Shown here: positions 41,927-52,094 of the stretch, piece by piece
Layout of the letters: each line of letters opens with the position of its first letter
Numbering within the stretch: position 1 is the first letter of the stretch
NCBI GenBank assembly: GCA_016712105.1
Contig: JADJRU010000004.1
Location: 62,001-126,000 of the forward strand
Source: Ahniella sp.
GTDB lineage: Bacteria; Pseudomonadota; Gammaproteobacteria; Xanthomonadales; Ahniellaceae
DNA length: 64,000 nucleotides
Reading direction: 5' to 3'
Program-made: the position numbers and the translations under genes
Notes under the pieces: model-generated
The model's input: the letters and a program-made list of their open reading frames with translations, nothing else
What the model was told of the DNA's origin: nothing
Databases searched by the model: none

Positions 41927-44185
41927 ATGTCGCGTCAGAACCACCGTGTTTCCGTTCGTCTGTTGAGCATCGCCATTGCTGCGATCCTGGCCAGTCCGGT
42001 AGTTCTGGCACAGGAAGCCGAAGACGAATCCGATTCGTCGAACGCGACCCTGGAAACCATCACGGTGACCGCGCAACGCAAGGAAGAAGACGTCCAGAAA
42101 GTCCCGATTTCGATGACGATCCTGGACGCCGAGAAGCTCGATGTCATTGGCTCGGGCGGTGATGATATTCGTGTGCTCTCCGGGCGATTGCCCAGCCTGC
42201 AGATCGAATCCTCGTTCGGCCGACTCTTCCCGCGTTTCTATATTCGCGGCCTCGGCAACACGGATTTTGACCTCAATGCTTCCCAGCCCGTGTCGCTGAT
42301 CTATGACGACATCGTGCAGGAAAACCCCATTCTCAAGGGTTTCCCGATGTTCGATCTGGATCGCATCGAAATGATCCGCGGGCCGCAGGGCACATTGTTC
42401 GGTCGCAATACGCCGGCCGGCGTGCTCAAGTTCGATTCCGTGCGTCCCAATGAGGTCGCAGACGGCTACGGTCAGTTGTCTTACGGCACACACGGCAATA
42501 CCAATTTTGAAGGCGCCGTCGGTGGTGCACTCGGTGGTGATTGGTCGGGCCGTCTGTCTGCGCTGTACCAACGGCGCGACGACTGGGTCGACAACACATT
42601 GAACGGCGAGGGTGATGATCTGGAAGGCTATCGCGAACACGCAGTGCGTGGTCAGTTGCTGTATGCGCCAAGCGACGATTTCGAAGCCTTGTTCAACCTC
42701 CATCTGCGCTCGCTCGACGGCACGGCACGACTGTTCCGGGCCAACATCATCCAGGCCGGTGAGGGTGGGCTGGTTCCGGGATTTGACCGGGAAACGATCA
42801 GCATCGATGGCGCGAACAGTCAGGAACTCGATACCTGGGGCGGCAATGCACGGCTGCGCTGGGATCTCGACGGTTTCTCGGTTTATTCGATCACCGGTTA
42901 CGAGACCGTGGATACCCTGTCGCGCGGCGACATTGACGGCGGTTTCGGCGCCGTCTTCGCACCACCGTTTGGCCCGGGGTTCATTCCCTTTACGGCGGAG
43001 TCCGCCGATGGCATGCCCGACCACAGCCAGTTCTCGCAGGAACTGCGCCTGGAATCGAATACCGATGCCGATCTGCAGTGGCAGGCCGGCGTCTACTGGT
43101 TCAACGAAGATATCTCGATCGACAGTTTCAACTACGACACCTTGTCACCCGGGCGTCCGCAGAACGGTTATGCGCGTCAAGAACAGGACAACACCGCTTA
43201 CGCCGTGTTCGGATCACTGGAATATGCCGCGACCGATACACTCACTCTGCGCGGCGGATTGCGTTATACCCACGACGAGAAAGACTTCGTGGCGTTTCGC
43301 ACACAATCACCGTTGTCGTTTCTTGGCGTCGGCCCGATCGGACCGCTCTACGCCAATCCCAGCGACGGTGATGTGAGTTGGGACTTGAGCGCGGCCTGGG
43401 CGCTTTCCGATGACTGGAATGTCTATAGCCGGGTTGCACGAGGCTTTCGAGCACCGAGTATTCAAGGTCGCTTGCTGTTTGGTGACGTGGTGTCGGTCGC
43501 CGAAAGTGAAACCGTGCTGTCGTTCGAGGCGGGCGTGAAAGGCAACTTCTGGGATAACCGCGGCCGCTTCGGCGCCAGCGTGTTCAGCTACGAAGTGAGC
43601 GACCAACAACTGACCGCCGTCGGCGGCGGCGCCAACTTCAACACGTTGATCAACGCCGACCAGACGGTGGGCTCCGGCTTCGAACTCGACGCCGAGGCCT
43701 ATCTGACCGACCGACTGTTGGTCACGGCGGGCTTCAGTTACAACGACACCGAGATCCAGGATGCCGCGTTGGCAGTACAACCCTGCGGTGGCGGCTGCAC
43801 GGTGTTTGATCCAGCCGGCCCGATTGCCGGTACGGTCCTGCTGAACGGCAACCGCTTGCCGAATGCACCGCTGAAGATCGCCAACGTCACGGCGCGTTAC
43901 GGCATTCCGATGGCCGAAGGCGAGTTGTTCTTCTACACCGACTGGGCCTATCGCGATGAAGTGAGCTTCTTCCTCTATGACTCCGCGGAGTTCAACGGGG
44001 CCGCACTTCTGGAGGGTGGTTTGCGCGTTGGCTACAACTGGAACAACGACAACTACCAACTGGCGCTGTTCGGGCGCAACATCACGGACGAACAGGAACT
44101 GGTCGGCGGCATCGACTTCAACAACCTGACTGGTTTCGTGAATGAGCCGCGGATCTATGGCGTGGAATTTACCGCCCGCTACTGA
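41927..44185 (+). CDS. TonB-dependent outer-membrane receptor
   Basis: 752 aa. Signal peptide to about residue 28 (VVLAQ), TonB-box-like ETITVTAQRKEEDVQKVPIS, a plug domain with IRGLGNTDFDLNASQPVS and RIEMIRGPQGTLFGRNTPAG, then a 22-strand barrel whose last strand ends EFTARY (terminal aromatic, BamA signal). The plug form is typical of siderophore/vitamin/oligosaccharide receptors of the IutA/FhuE-like or SusC-independent type; the ligand cannot be called. It stands alone, with no ABC importer or FecR/FecI regulator beside it. The leader of about 100 bp shows no obvious Fur box. Confidence 0.93.
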   Translation: MSRQNHRVSVRLLSIAIAAILASPVVLAQEAEDESDSSNATLETITVTAQRKEEDVQKVPISMTILDAEKLDVIGSGGDDIRVLSGRLPSLQIESSFGRLFPRFYIRGLGNTDFDLNASQPVSLIYDDIVQENPILKGFPMFDLDRIEMIRGPQGTLFGRNTPAGVLKFDSVRPNEVADGYGQLSYGTHGNTNFEGAVGGALGGDWSGRLSALYQRRDDWVDNTLNGEGDDLEGYREHAVRGQLLYAPSDDFEALFNLHLRSLDGTARLFRANIIQAGEGGLVPGFDRETISIDGANSQELDTWGGNARLRWDLDGFSVYSITGYETVDTLSRGDIDGGFGAVFAPPFGPGFIPFTAESADGMPDHSQFSQELRLESNTDADLQWQAGVYWFNEDISIDSFNYDTLSPGRPQNGYARQEQDNTAYAVFGSLEYAATDTLTLRGGLRYTHDEKDFVAFRTQSPLSFLGVGPIGPLYANPSDGDVSWDLSAAWALSDDWNVYSRVARGFRAPSIQGRLLFGDVVSVAESETVLSFEAGVKGNFWDNRGRFGASVFSYEVSDQQLTAVGGGANFNTLINADQTVGSGFELDAEAYLTDRLLVTAGFSYNDTEIQDAALAVQPCGGGCTVFDPAGPIAGTVLLNGNRLPNAPLKIANVTARYGIPMAEGELFFYTDWAYRDEVSFFLYDSAEFNGAALLEGGLRVGYNWNNDNYQLALFGRNITDEQELVGGIDFNNLTGFVNEPRIYGVEFTARY

Positions 44186-44258
44186 TCCGGCCGCTCGACA
44201 ACACATGGTTTGGCCGGGTTGATTTGTCGGTTCAGTACTGCTCGGGCATACTGCACCG

Positions 44259-44651
44259 ATGAACCTCCGGCTTCACTCACTGCGCCTCCATTCATCCCGG
44301 CATCCGCTCATGCGGATGCTGTGGCTGGGCGCTGTACTCGGCATCCTGATGGCCGGACTCCCTCGCTGGGAGACACACCGTCATGTGGTGACTGAACTGG
44401 ATCACGGACACGGTGAAGCACACCATACGCTCGATCACCACGATCATGCCGATCAACCGGTCGAGACGGGTGATGAGGGCGAACCGGTCGTCGAACATCT
44501 GCATGCCCTGCCAGCCTTGGCGATGGCGCTGATCACGAGGCCGATGCCCCGCATCGAGCCGATGGACGTCTCGGCCCCGGATTTTTCGGATCCCGAGGAA
44601 CTGGCGCCAGCCTGCATTCGACCGCCCCCGCATCGACCGCCGATCGCCTGA
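44259..44651 (+). CDS. His-rich protein leading the CzcCBA operon
   Basis: 130 aa. One hydrophobic segment (about 18-35), then a His/Asp-rich stretch (HRHVVTELDHGHGEAHHTL and DHHDHADQP), then a Pro-rich tail. It starts 73 bp before the region of czcC and runs in the same direction, so it looks like a periplasmic metal-binding or sensing accessory of the efflux operon. No known domain. Confidence 0.6.
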   Translation: MNLRLHSLRLHSSRHPLMRMLWLGAVLGILMAGLPRWETHRHVVTELDHGHGEAHHTLDHHDHADQPVETGDEGEPVVEHLHALPALAMALITRPMPRIEPMDVSAPDFSDPEELAPACIRPPPHRPPIA

Positions 44652-44723
44652 ATGCCCGCACTTCTGCGAGCCGGAGTCAGGCTCGCGCGTTCCGGTTTTC
44701 AGTCGTCTCCTCGGGAGCAGTTC

Positions 44724-45971
44724 GTGAACACTCTAAGAAAATGGACGCTGGCGCTTGCCGGCGTATGGGCATGCGCCGCAAGCTCGGTGTCGGCCCAGGA
44801 TTTGACCTTGCAGGAATCCTTGCGGCGGGCCCTTGCCGAACACGGCTCCGTGCGAGCCGAAGCGGCGGCCGTAGCAGCGGCCGGTCATCAAGCGGAATTT
44901 GATGGGCTCGCACCGCCTTTGACACTGTCCGGTGATCTGGAAAACATCGCCGGTACCGGTGCGGTGTCGGGCATTCGCAGCACGGAAACGACGCTGAGAT
45001 TGGGCCGCTTGCTCGAACTCGGCGACAAACGGATGGCACGTCAGTCGGTAGGCCGTGCCCAAGTCGATCGCCAGCGTAACGTGCTGGACCAACGCCGACT
45101 TGATCTTGCTGCTCGTGTGGCACACCGATTCATCCAGGTACTTTCGAAACAAGCGCGACTTCAGCTTGCGGACTCTGCGCTGACGCTCGCCAGATCGAGT
45201 CAGGATGCCATGTCCATTCGTGTCAAGCGGGGCAGAAGCCCCCAGACCGAACTGGACCTCGCGGAACTGGCTGTCCTGCGCGCCGAACTGGAGCAGGAGG
45301 ACGCCGAACATGAACTGGCCAGTGCCCGTGTGACCTTGTCTGTACTGTGGGGCGAGCAGGAACCCAAGTTCACGCAAGCTGCCGGCGACCTCCAGAACTT
45401 GCCCGAGGTGGCGGAATTCGAAACACTGGCGGCGCGGCTGATGCAATCGCCGAACCTTCATGCCTTCAAACTTGAAGCGCAACAGGTCGCGGCGCAGACC
45501 ATCCTCGCGGAATCCGCACGGAAACCCGATGTACACGCCGCGTTGGGCGTTCGTCGTCTCGAAGGGATCGATGACCAGGCTTTGCTGTTTTCGTTTTCGA
45601 TGCCCCTGGGCAGCGCTGGGCGCGCCAGTCACCACATCGAACGACAGCATGCAGAGTCCGAGCGTATTGACGCCTTGGGACATGCCGCAGCCCTGGAGGC
45701 ATTTCAATCACTCTACGGCGACTATCAGGAATTGCTGCACGCTCGACACCAGGCTGAAACGCTGCGTGATCGCATGATTCCAGTGGCCGAGCGCGCGCTG
45801 AGTGCGACACAGGCCGGTTTTGCCGAGGCTCGATTGTCGTTTCTGCAAGTCGCCGAAGCTCGTTCCGTCTTGCTCGGATTACAACGCGAGGCCATCGACG
45901 CTTCTGCGCGGTACCACCGTTTGTTGGCCGACATCGAACGCGCCACGGCCCTGACCGGAGATCAACCATGA
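44724..45971 (+). CDS. czcC: CzcC-type outer-membrane efflux protein
   Basis: 415 aa TolC-family outer-membrane factor of a heavy-metal RND pump. Signal peptide (TLALAGVWACAASSVSA), then two homologous coiled-coil halves with LTLQESLRRALAEHGSVRAEAA and QASLFSFSMPLGSAGRA-like (LFSFSMPLGSAGRA). The GTG at 44724 follows tcgggagcag; the frame upstream (44652) is unsupported. The stop overlaps the czcB start (ATGA). In Czc systems this component spans the outer membrane to export Co/Zn/Cd. Confidence 0.88.
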   Translation: MNTLRKWTLALAGVWACAASSVSAQDLTLQESLRRALAEHGSVRAEAAAVAAAGHQAEFDGLAPPLTLSGDLENIAGTGAVSGIRSTETTLRLGRLLELGDKRMARQSVGRAQVDRQRNVLDQRRLDLAARVAHRFIQVLSKQARLQLADSALTLARSSQDAMSIRVKRGRSPQTELDLAELAVLRAELEQEDAEHELASARVTLSVLWGEQEPKFTQAAGDLQNLPEVAEFETLAARLMQSPNLHAFKLEAQQVAAQTILAESARKPDVHAALGVRRLEGIDDQALLFSFSMPLGSAGRASHHIERQHAESERIDALGHAAALEAFQSLYGDYQELLHARHQAETLRDRMIPVAERALSATQAGFAEARLSFLQVAEARSVLLGLQREAIDASARYHRLLADIERATALTGDQP

Positions 45972-47221
45972 ACACTTCACGGCTCCAATTCCTTGGGTTG
46001 ATTCTGATCCTGTCTGGACTGATGGCCTGTTCAACGCCTGAATCCGGGCACCACGAGGATGCACATGGCCATGGTCACGAGGAAGCTGAAACCGAATTCG
46101 AACGCGGTCCCAATCGCGGTCGTATGCTGCGCCAGGACGACTTCGCGATCGAAGTGACCATCTTCGAAACCGGTGTTCCGCCGCAGTTCCGACTCTACGC
46201 CTATGTCAAGGATCGTCCGGTGCCAGCGACGGAAGTCAAAGCCACCATTGCGCTGGGGCGCCTCGGTGGCATCACCGACACGTTTCAGTTCAAGCCCGAG
46301 GGCCTTTATCTCGTGGGCAATGCCACCGTCGTCGAACCGCATTCGTTCGATGTTGAAGTGACGGCAAGTCACGGCGGTCGCAATTTCGCCTGGCGTTATG
46401 AGTCCTATGAAGGTCGTACATCGATCCCGTCGGCGATTGCCAAAGAGGCTGGTGTGACGGTTGAGCGGGCCGGCCCGGTGATGTTGCGTGAGCCGCTCGC
46501 GTTGATGGGCCAGGTTGCCCTGAATGGGGATCGTTACGCTGAAGTTCGAGCGCGGTTTGCCGGGCCCGTCCAGAACGTCCACGTCAACATCGGCGATAGC
46601 GTGCGACGCGGACAAACCCTCGCGACCATCGAGAACAGCGATACCTTGGTCAGTTATGCACTGACGTCGCCGATCGAGGGCGTGGTGCTGGCACGTCATA
46701 CCAATGCCGGCGATGTCGCGGGGACCAATCCGCTTTTCGAAATCGCCGATCTGTCCGTGTTGTGGCTCGAGCTTCACGCCTTCGGCGAGGACGCCGGGCG
46801 ATTACGCGCGGGCCAGTCGGTTCGTTTGGCGAGCGGGCAGGGCGGGGCGACTACGACCGAGTTGCAGCGGGTTCTGCCCTTGGCCAGCAGTGCCAGCCAA
46901 AGTGTGGTGGCACGGGCCCTGTTGCCGAATCCGGAAGGGCAATGGCGACCGGGCATGGCCGTCAAGGCTGAAGTGATTCTGGGTGAACGCGAGGTGCCGT
47001 TGGCGGTTCGTTTGCCGGCGTTACAACGGTTCCGCGACTTCACGGTGGTTTTTGCCCGGTTCGGCGACACCTATGAGGTGCGAATGCTCGAACTCGGACA
47101 ACGCGACGGTGAATTCGTCGAAGTCCTGGATGGACTCACTGCCGGCAGCGAGTACGTCGTCGAGCAGAGTTTCCTGATCAAAGCCGACATCGAAAAGTCC
47201 GGCGCCAGCCACGACCACTGA
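45968..47221 (+). CDS. czcB: CzcB-type periplasmic adaptor lipoprotein
   Basis: 417 aa membrane-fusion protein. Lipobox LSGLMAC, then a His-rich N-terminal metal-binding stretch (HHEDAHGHGHEEAETEFE), a barrel-sandwich hybrid region (ARFAGPVQNVHVNIGDSVRRG / SPIEGVVLARHTNAGDV), and a C-terminal membrane-proximal part. Bridges CzcA and CzcC. Overlaps czcC by ATGA; czcA starts 10 bp later. Confidence 0.9.
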   Translation: MNTSRLQFLGLILILSGLMACSTPESGHHEDAHGHGHEEAETEFERGPNRGRMLRQDDFAIEVTIFETGVPPQFRLYAYVKDRPVPATEVKATIALGRLGGITDTFQFKPEGLYLVGNATVVEPHSFDVEVTASHGGRNFAWRYESYEGRTSIPSAIAKEAGVTVERAGPVMLREPLALMGQVALNGDRYAEVRARFAGPVQNVHVNIGDSVRRGQTLATIENSDTLVSYALTSPIEGVVLARHTNAGDVAGTNPLFEIADLSVLWLELHAFGEDAGRLRAGQSVRLASGQGGATTTELQRVLPLASSASQSVVARALLPNPEGQWRPGMAVKAEVILGEREVPLAVRLPALQRFRDFTVVFARFGDTYEVRMLELGQRDGEFVEVLDGLTAGSEYVVEQSFLIKADIEKSGASHDH

Positions 47222-47231
47222 GGAGCCGGCC

Positions 47232-50200
47232 ATGCTTGAACGAATCATCCGGGCCGCGATCCACCATCGCTGGCTGACCTTGGTGCTGGTCGCCGCACTG
47301 GCGATGCTCGGTATCCATGACTATCAACGGCTGCCCATCGACGCGGTGCCCGACATCACCAATGTGCAGGTGCAGATCAATACCGAAGCCCCCGGCTTTT
47401 CGCCGCTGGAGTCCGAACAACGGGTAACGTTTCCGATCGAAACGGCGCTTGCGGGCCTGGCGAAACTGGACCACACGCGTTCGATCTCGCGTTACGGGCT
47501 GTCTCAGGTCACAGCCGTATTCGAGGACGGCACGGACCTGTACTTTGCACGCCAGCAAGTAGCGGAGCGGTTGCAGCAGGCCAAGAGCCAGTTGCCGCCG
47601 GGCCTGGATCCCGAGATGGGCCCGGTCGCCACGGGCCTCGGCGAGATCTTCATGTACACCGTGGAAGCCAAGCCCGGTGCGACGCGCGAGGATGGCCAGC
47701 CCTGGACGTCGACCGACCTTCGAACGCTGCAGGATTGGGTCGTTCGTCCACAGTTGCGCAATCTCGAGGGCGTGACCGAAGTCAACACGATCGGTGGTTA
47801 CGTTCGGCAGATCCACATCACACCGGACCCCGCACTCCTGGTGGCATTCGATCTGTCCCTGCGCGACGTGATGGATGCGGTGACCCGCAACAACAGCAAC
47901 GCGGGCGCCGGATACATCGAGCGCAGCGGCGAACAGTATCTGGTGCGTGTGCCGGGCCAGGTCGACACGATCGACGCCTTGCGCGACATCGTGGTCGCAC
48001 ACCGCGCCGGCGTGCCCGTACGCTTGCGCGAACTGGCGCAGGTAGGCGAAGGCCGTGAGCTTCGGACCGGGGCCGCAACCGAAAATGGTCATGAGGTCGT
48101 GTTGGGTACGGTCTTCATGCTCGTCGGCGAAAACAGTCGCGCCGTGGCACGTCGTGCCGCAGAACGTCTGGCGCAGGTGAACTCGAGTCTGCCCGAAGGC
48201 GTCGTCGCGCAGACCGTCTACGACCGAACGAACCTCGTCGACCGCACCATCACCACCGTTCGGAAGAATCTTCTGGAAGGGGCGCTGCTGGTGATCGCCG
48301 TGTTGTTCCTGTTGCTCGGCAACCTGCGTGCCGCGCTGATCACGGCGGCCGTCATCCCGTTGACCATGCTGATGACCATCACCGGCATGGTCGAGAATCG
48401 TGTGTCCGGAAACCTGATGAGCCTGGGCGCGCTGGACTTCGGCCTCATCGTCGACGGCGCGGTGATCATCGTCGAGAACTGTCTGCGCCGGTTCGGTGAA
48501 GCCCAGAAGAACTTTGGTCGATTGCTCACGCGACCTGAGCGGTTTGAACTGGCCGCTTCGGCGACCGCAGAGGTCATCAAGCCAAGCTTGTTCGGCGTGT
48601 TCATCATCACGGTCGTCTATCTGCCGATCTTCGCGCTCACCGGTGTGGAAGGAAAAATGTTCCATCCGATGGCGTTTACCGTGGTGATCGCCCTCACGGC
48701 CGCCATGGTGCTGTCGCTGACCTTTGTCCCTGCCGCGATCGCCCTGTTCGTCAGCGGACGCGTGGCAGAACACGACAATCGCGTGATTCAGGTTGCCAAG
48801 AGCGCGTATGCCCCCCTGTTGGCGCGAGCGCTGTCGTGGCGTAAAGCCGTCCTGACAGCGGCGCTGCTGCTGGTGGGTGGCAGCGCCTTGTTGGCCACCC
48901 GGCTCGGTTCGGAGTTCATTCCGAGCCTCGACGAGGGTGACATCGCGCTGCACGCGTTGCGCATTCCCGGCACCGGCCTGGATCAGGCGATCGGCATGCA
49001 GGAACAGTTGGAGGCACGCATCAAGGAATTCCCCGAAGTCGACAAGGTCTTCGGCAAGATTGGTACTGCCGAAGTGGCGACCGATCCGATGCCGCCCTCG
49101 GTGGCCGACACCTTCATCATGATGAAGGATCGCGCCGACTGGCCGGACCCGCGCAAACCCCGATCGGTTCTGGTCGAGGAACTCGAAGCAGCGGTACGCA
49201 CCATCCCGGGCAACAACTACGAGTTCACGCAGCCGGTACAGATGCGCATGAACGAACTGATCGCGGGCGTCCGCGCAGACGTTGCAATCAAGGTCTACGG
49301 TGATGACCTCGAAGTGCTGTCTGCGATCGGCGAAGCCGTCGAATCCGCCGCAGGACAAGTCCCCGGCGCTGCCGACGTCAAGCTGGAACAGGTCACCGGA
49401 CTGCCGGTGCTGACCATCCATCCGGATCGTGCAGCGCTTGCCCGTTTCGGATTGAGCATCGAAGCCGTGCAGGACACCGTGTCGATTGCCATCGGAGGCG
49501 GCACCAGTGGCCAGCTCTTCGAGGGTGATCGCCGCTTCGACATCGTCGTCCGTCTGCCAGAGGCCTTGCGCACCAATCTCGACCGACTCGGCGAATTGCC
49601 GATTCCCTTGCCCGAAGCCAGTCGACCGGCACGTCCGGACAATCTGAGGCCCGGTAACGCGGGTGATCAGGCGGCGACGTATGTCCCGCTTCGTGAAGTG
49701 GCCCGCCTCGAATTGGCGCCCGGCCCGAATCAAGTCAGTCGCGAAAATGGCAAACGGCGCGTGGTCGTCACGGCCAACGTCCGCGGTCGTGATCTGGGTA
49801 GTTTCGTCGCCGAACTGCGCGAGCGCATCGGCACGACGGTCGAGATTCCGGCGGGTTATTGGGTCGACTATGGCGGTACGTTCGAACAACTGATCTCGGC
49901 CAGCCAGCGGCTTCAGATCGTCGTGCCGGCGGCCCTGTTGCTGATCTTCGGGCTGCTGTTCATGGCTTTCGCTTCCGTGCGTGATGCCTTGACGGTCTTC
50001 AGCGGCGTACCGCTTGCGCTCACCGGTGGTGTGCTCGCGCTCTGGCTGCGAGACATCCCGTTTTCCATTTCAGCAGGTGTCGGGTTCATTGCCCTGTCGG
50101 GCGTGGCCGTGCTCAATGGCGTCGTGATGATCGAGTTCATCCGCAGCTTGCGGCAACAGGGCACCGCGCTCGACGAAGCGATCCGTCAGGGTGCGCTGGT

Positions 50201-50402
50201 CCGCTTGCGCCCGGTGATGATGACCGCGCTGGTTGCATCCTTGGGTTTTGTGCCGATGGCGTTCAACGTGGGTGCCGGTGCGGAAGTCCAACGGCCACTG
50301 GCGACCGTGGTGATCGGCGGCATCGTTTCGTCGACGTTGCTGACGCTGCTGGTCTTGCCGGCGCTCTATCGTTTGCTGCATCGACCAGGTGAGTCTCAAT
50401 GA
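47232..50402 (+). CDS. czcA: CzcA/CusA-type heavy-metal RND transporter
   Basis: 1056 aa inner-membrane proton/metal antiporter. Twelve-helix RND layout with two large periplasmic loops. The HME-family signature in TM4, GALDFGLIVDGAVIIVEN, keeps the D-x5-D-x6-E of CzcA (D402/D408/E415-like). Porter-domain pieces RIPGTGLDQAIGMQEQL and a second VFSGVPLALTGGVLALW are present. The CBA order and the His-rich partners argue for divalent metals (Co/Zn/Cd) rather than Cu/Ag, but this is not certain. No czcD or regulator is adjacent. It ends overlapping the convergent DUF1275 gene by 7 bp. Confidence 0.93.
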   Translation: MLERIIRAAIHHRWLTLVLVAALAMLGIHDYQRLPIDAVPDITNVQVQINTEAPGFSPLESEQRVTFPIETALAGLAKLDHTRSISRYGLSQVTAVFEDGTDLYFARQQVAERLQQAKSQLPPGLDPEMGPVATGLGEIFMYTVEAKPGATREDGQPWTSTDLRTLQDWVVRPQLRNLEGVTEVNTIGGYVRQIHITPDPALLVAFDLSLRDVMDAVTRNNSNAGAGYIERSGEQYLVRVPGQVDTIDALRDIVVAHRAGVPVRLRELAQVGEGRELRTGAATENGHEVVLGTVFMLVGENSRAVARRAAERLAQVNSSLPEGVVAQTVYDRTNLVDRTITTVRKNLLEGALLVIAVLFLLLGNLRAALITAAVIPLTMLMTITGMVENRVSGNLMSLGALDFGLIVDGAVIIVENCLRRFGEAQKNFGRLLTRPERFELAASATAEVIKPSLFGVFIITVVYLPIFALTGVEGKMFHPMAFTVVIALTAAMVLSLTFVPAAIALFVSGRVAEHDNRVIQVAKSAYAPLLARALSWRKAVLTAALLLVGGSALLATRLGSEFIPSLDEGDIALHALRIPGTGLDQAIGMQEQLEARIKEFPEVDKVFGKIGTAEVATDPMPPSVADTFIMMKDRADWPDPRKPRSVLVEELEAAVRTIPGNNYEFTQPVQMRMNELIAGVRADVAIKVYGDDLEVLSAIGEAVESAAGQVPGAADVKLEQVTGLPVLTIHPDRAALARFGLSIEAVQDTVSIAIGGGTSGQLFEGDRRFDIVVRLPEALRTNLDRLGELPIPLPEASRPARPDNLRPGNAGDQAATYVPLREVARLELAPGPNQVSRENGKRRVVVTANVRGRDLGSFVAELRERIGTTVEIPAGYWVDYGGTFEQLISASQRLQIVVPAALLLIFGLLFMAFASVRDALTVFSGVPLALTGGVLALWLRDIPFSISAGVGFIALSGVAVLNGVVMIEFIRSLRQQGTALDEAIRQGALVRLRPVMMTALVASLGFVPMAFNVGAGAEVQRPLATVVIGGIVSSTLLTLLVLPALYRLLHRPGESQ

Positions 50403-51070
50403 CTCGGAATCTGTCCGGCCTTGAGCCAGTAATAGACCCAATAGAATGCGGCCAAAAGTGCAGTCAGCGAGGCGGGCACCATCAATGCGCCGAGTGACCA
50501 GAGTTCGTGTGTCCAGGCACCAAGCAGGCCACCGGCAAAAAAACCGCTGATGACGATCAGGCACAAGCGCAAGCGCCGCGTTTGCACGGGCAGACCACGC
50601 AGTGCATGTCCGATGAAGACGCCCAGATCGGTGAACATGCCGGTGAGGTGCGTCGTTCGGAGCAGCGCACCGCTGTAAGTGCTGACCATCGCGTTTTGCA
50701 GACCGGCCGCAGCGGCGAGACAGATCAGTCCACCATGCAAATGGTGACTGATCAGCGGGATGGCCAACCATAACAAGAGGGACTCGATCAGCAGGGCGAC
50801 GCTGTAGCGTCTGCCCAGTCGCAGCATGCTGTCCTGAATGATGACGCCGGACACGATGGTGCCCAGAAGGTAAGCGAAGATCGTCCACGCAAACGGCGCA
50901 AACGCCATCGGCTTTGCGCCGACCAGCGCTGCAGCGAGTAATGAGGTCGTGCCGGTCAGGTGCGTGACGGCCATGCCGAGTTCAAGCAGGGCAATCACAT
51001 TGATCGATCCGGCGATCAGCGCCAGCAGTCCGGCACCGATCCCAACCCACGGCGGCAGTCGTGTAATCAT
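50396..51070 (-). CDS. YoaK/DUF1275-family membrane protein
   Basis: 224 aa, about six helices. The N-terminal VGIGAGLLALIAGSINVIALLELGMAVTHLTG and GLQNAMVSTYSG, THLTGMFTDLGVFIG match the family core. Function unknown; the family lies in the inner membrane. Convergent with and overlapping czcA; the unknown gene at 51092 sits 21 bp upstream on the same strand. Confidence 0.85.
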   Translation of the reverse strand: MITRLPPWVGIGAGLLALIAGSINVIALLELGMAVTHLTGTTSLLAAALVGAKPMAFAPFAWTIFAYLLGTIVSGVIIQDSMLRLGRRYSVALLIESLLLWLAIPLISHHLHGGLICLAAAAGLQNAMVSTYSGALLRTTHLTGMFTDLGVFIGHALRGLPVQTRRLRLCLIVISGFFAGGLLGAWTHELWSLGALMVPASLTALLAAFYWVYYWLKAGQIPSH

Positions 51071-51091
51071 CCAGCGGCCTGCACGATCAAC

Positions 51092-51895
51092 TCAGCGGCG
51101 TTTGACTTTGACGGCGTTCTGCCACTGTGGCGGCGGGTTCGCCAGTTTGGGGCGAATCGCTTCAATGATCGGATTCGGCGCCTGCGGATCGTCGCTGTGA
51201 CGCGCGACGGCGCCTGCGATGACCCGCGCCAGCTCAAGCGGCAGGGGCTCATCGGAATCTTTCCATTCCGTCACTTCGAGTTGCTGGATCCAGGGCTGAT
51301 CGGCAAATCGTCGGCGGCAATCGTTCATGGCCGCACGATTCACCACCCCTTGTCCGGCCGCCACGATCAACTGCCGGATCGGTTGGCGTTTCTGCTGCAT
51401 GATCAGCGCCTGATAAGCCGACAGGCAAGTGACCATGCCGAGTTCGGGCGCGGAGTGAACCGTGCTTTCCCCCGGGTGGGCTTCATGCACACTGATCGCA
51501 ATGCCGATCGAAGTGCGTGTCAGCAGGGCGGCAATCGTGCTTTCGCCCGCACCGGTATCCCGAAACGGACGACTCAATTGACGGCTGTGTTGCGCCAGCC
51601 AGGAACCTGCCGGGATTCCCACGGACGGCTCACCGCGACTGGCTTTGATGATGGCCCAGCCTTGTGTGAGGGTAGGCCACACACTGGCGAGCATCGGCCA
51701 ACACACGGCATGAACGACGGTTTCGCGTTCGGTCCGGGCACTGCCGTGGAATCCGATCTGCACAGCGCCTGGCGGTGCGATCGTGGTGACCAAGGGCAGG
51801 GGCACGGGCACCACTCTGCGGGTCGGCGGGGCGGCGGGCACGCGCTGGATCGACATGGGTCGGGTTTCCTTGGATGAGAGCTTGGTCCGATTCAT
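51092..51895 (-). CDS. Hypothetical protein, beta-ketoacyl-synthase-like composition
   Basis: 267 aa, no signal peptide, no membrane segment. Notable stretches are GFHGSARTERETVVHAVCWPMLASVW, AAGQGVVNRAAMNDCRRRF and SPELGMVTCLSAYQALIMQ-like (APELGMVTCLSAYQALIM), in a moderately hydrophobic alpha/beta pattern. It is not clearly homologous to any family I can name, and the thiolase/ketosynthase hint is weak. A start at 51856 (MSIQRV) is possible. It is divergent from the XRE gene across a region with a 9-bp inverted repeat. Confidence 0.45.
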   Translation of the reverse strand: MNRTKLSSKETRPMSIQRVPAAPPTRRVVPVPLPLVTTIAPPGAVQIGFHGSARTERETVVHAVCWPMLASVWPTLTQGWAIIKASRGEPSVGIPAGSWLAQHSRQLSRPFRDTGAGESTIAALLTRTSIGIAISVHEAHPGESTVHSAPELGMVTCLSAYQALIMQQKRQPIRQLIVAAGQGVVNRAAMNDCRRRFADQPWIQQLEVTEWKDSDEPLPLELARVIAGAVARHSDDPQAPNPIIEAIRPKLANPPPQWQNAVKVKRR

Positions 51896-51927
51896 GGATC
51901 GGATGAGTCATGCGATTCACATCATGG

Positions 51928-52002
51928 TTGATGTATGAACCATAAGATGCGATGGTATCAGATATCGCGGCGCACTTTCGGAGCGCGGTATTGATACATC
52001 AA
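51928..52002. promoter_or_regulatory. Inverted repeat between divergent genes, possible XRE operator
   Basis: ttgatgtat (51928-51936) and its exact complement atacatcaa (51994-52002) flank the 57 bp between divergent genes at 51895 and 52095. The spacing is wide for one operator; it may be two half-sites of a larger array. Circumstantial. Confidence 0.3.
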
Positions 52003-52094
52003 ACACCAGGAACGTGTTTTGAAGACAAGTTATTGATCTTCAGGGCATCAGAGGTTAGTTTCCGCGCAGCTTTCGGAAGCGAAGATTCCTCATC

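Noticed and set aside
47178..49889. 903-codon minus-strand frame opposite czcA
   Set aside because: Shadow frame of the efflux pump gene, rich in His, Arg and Gln with no motif.
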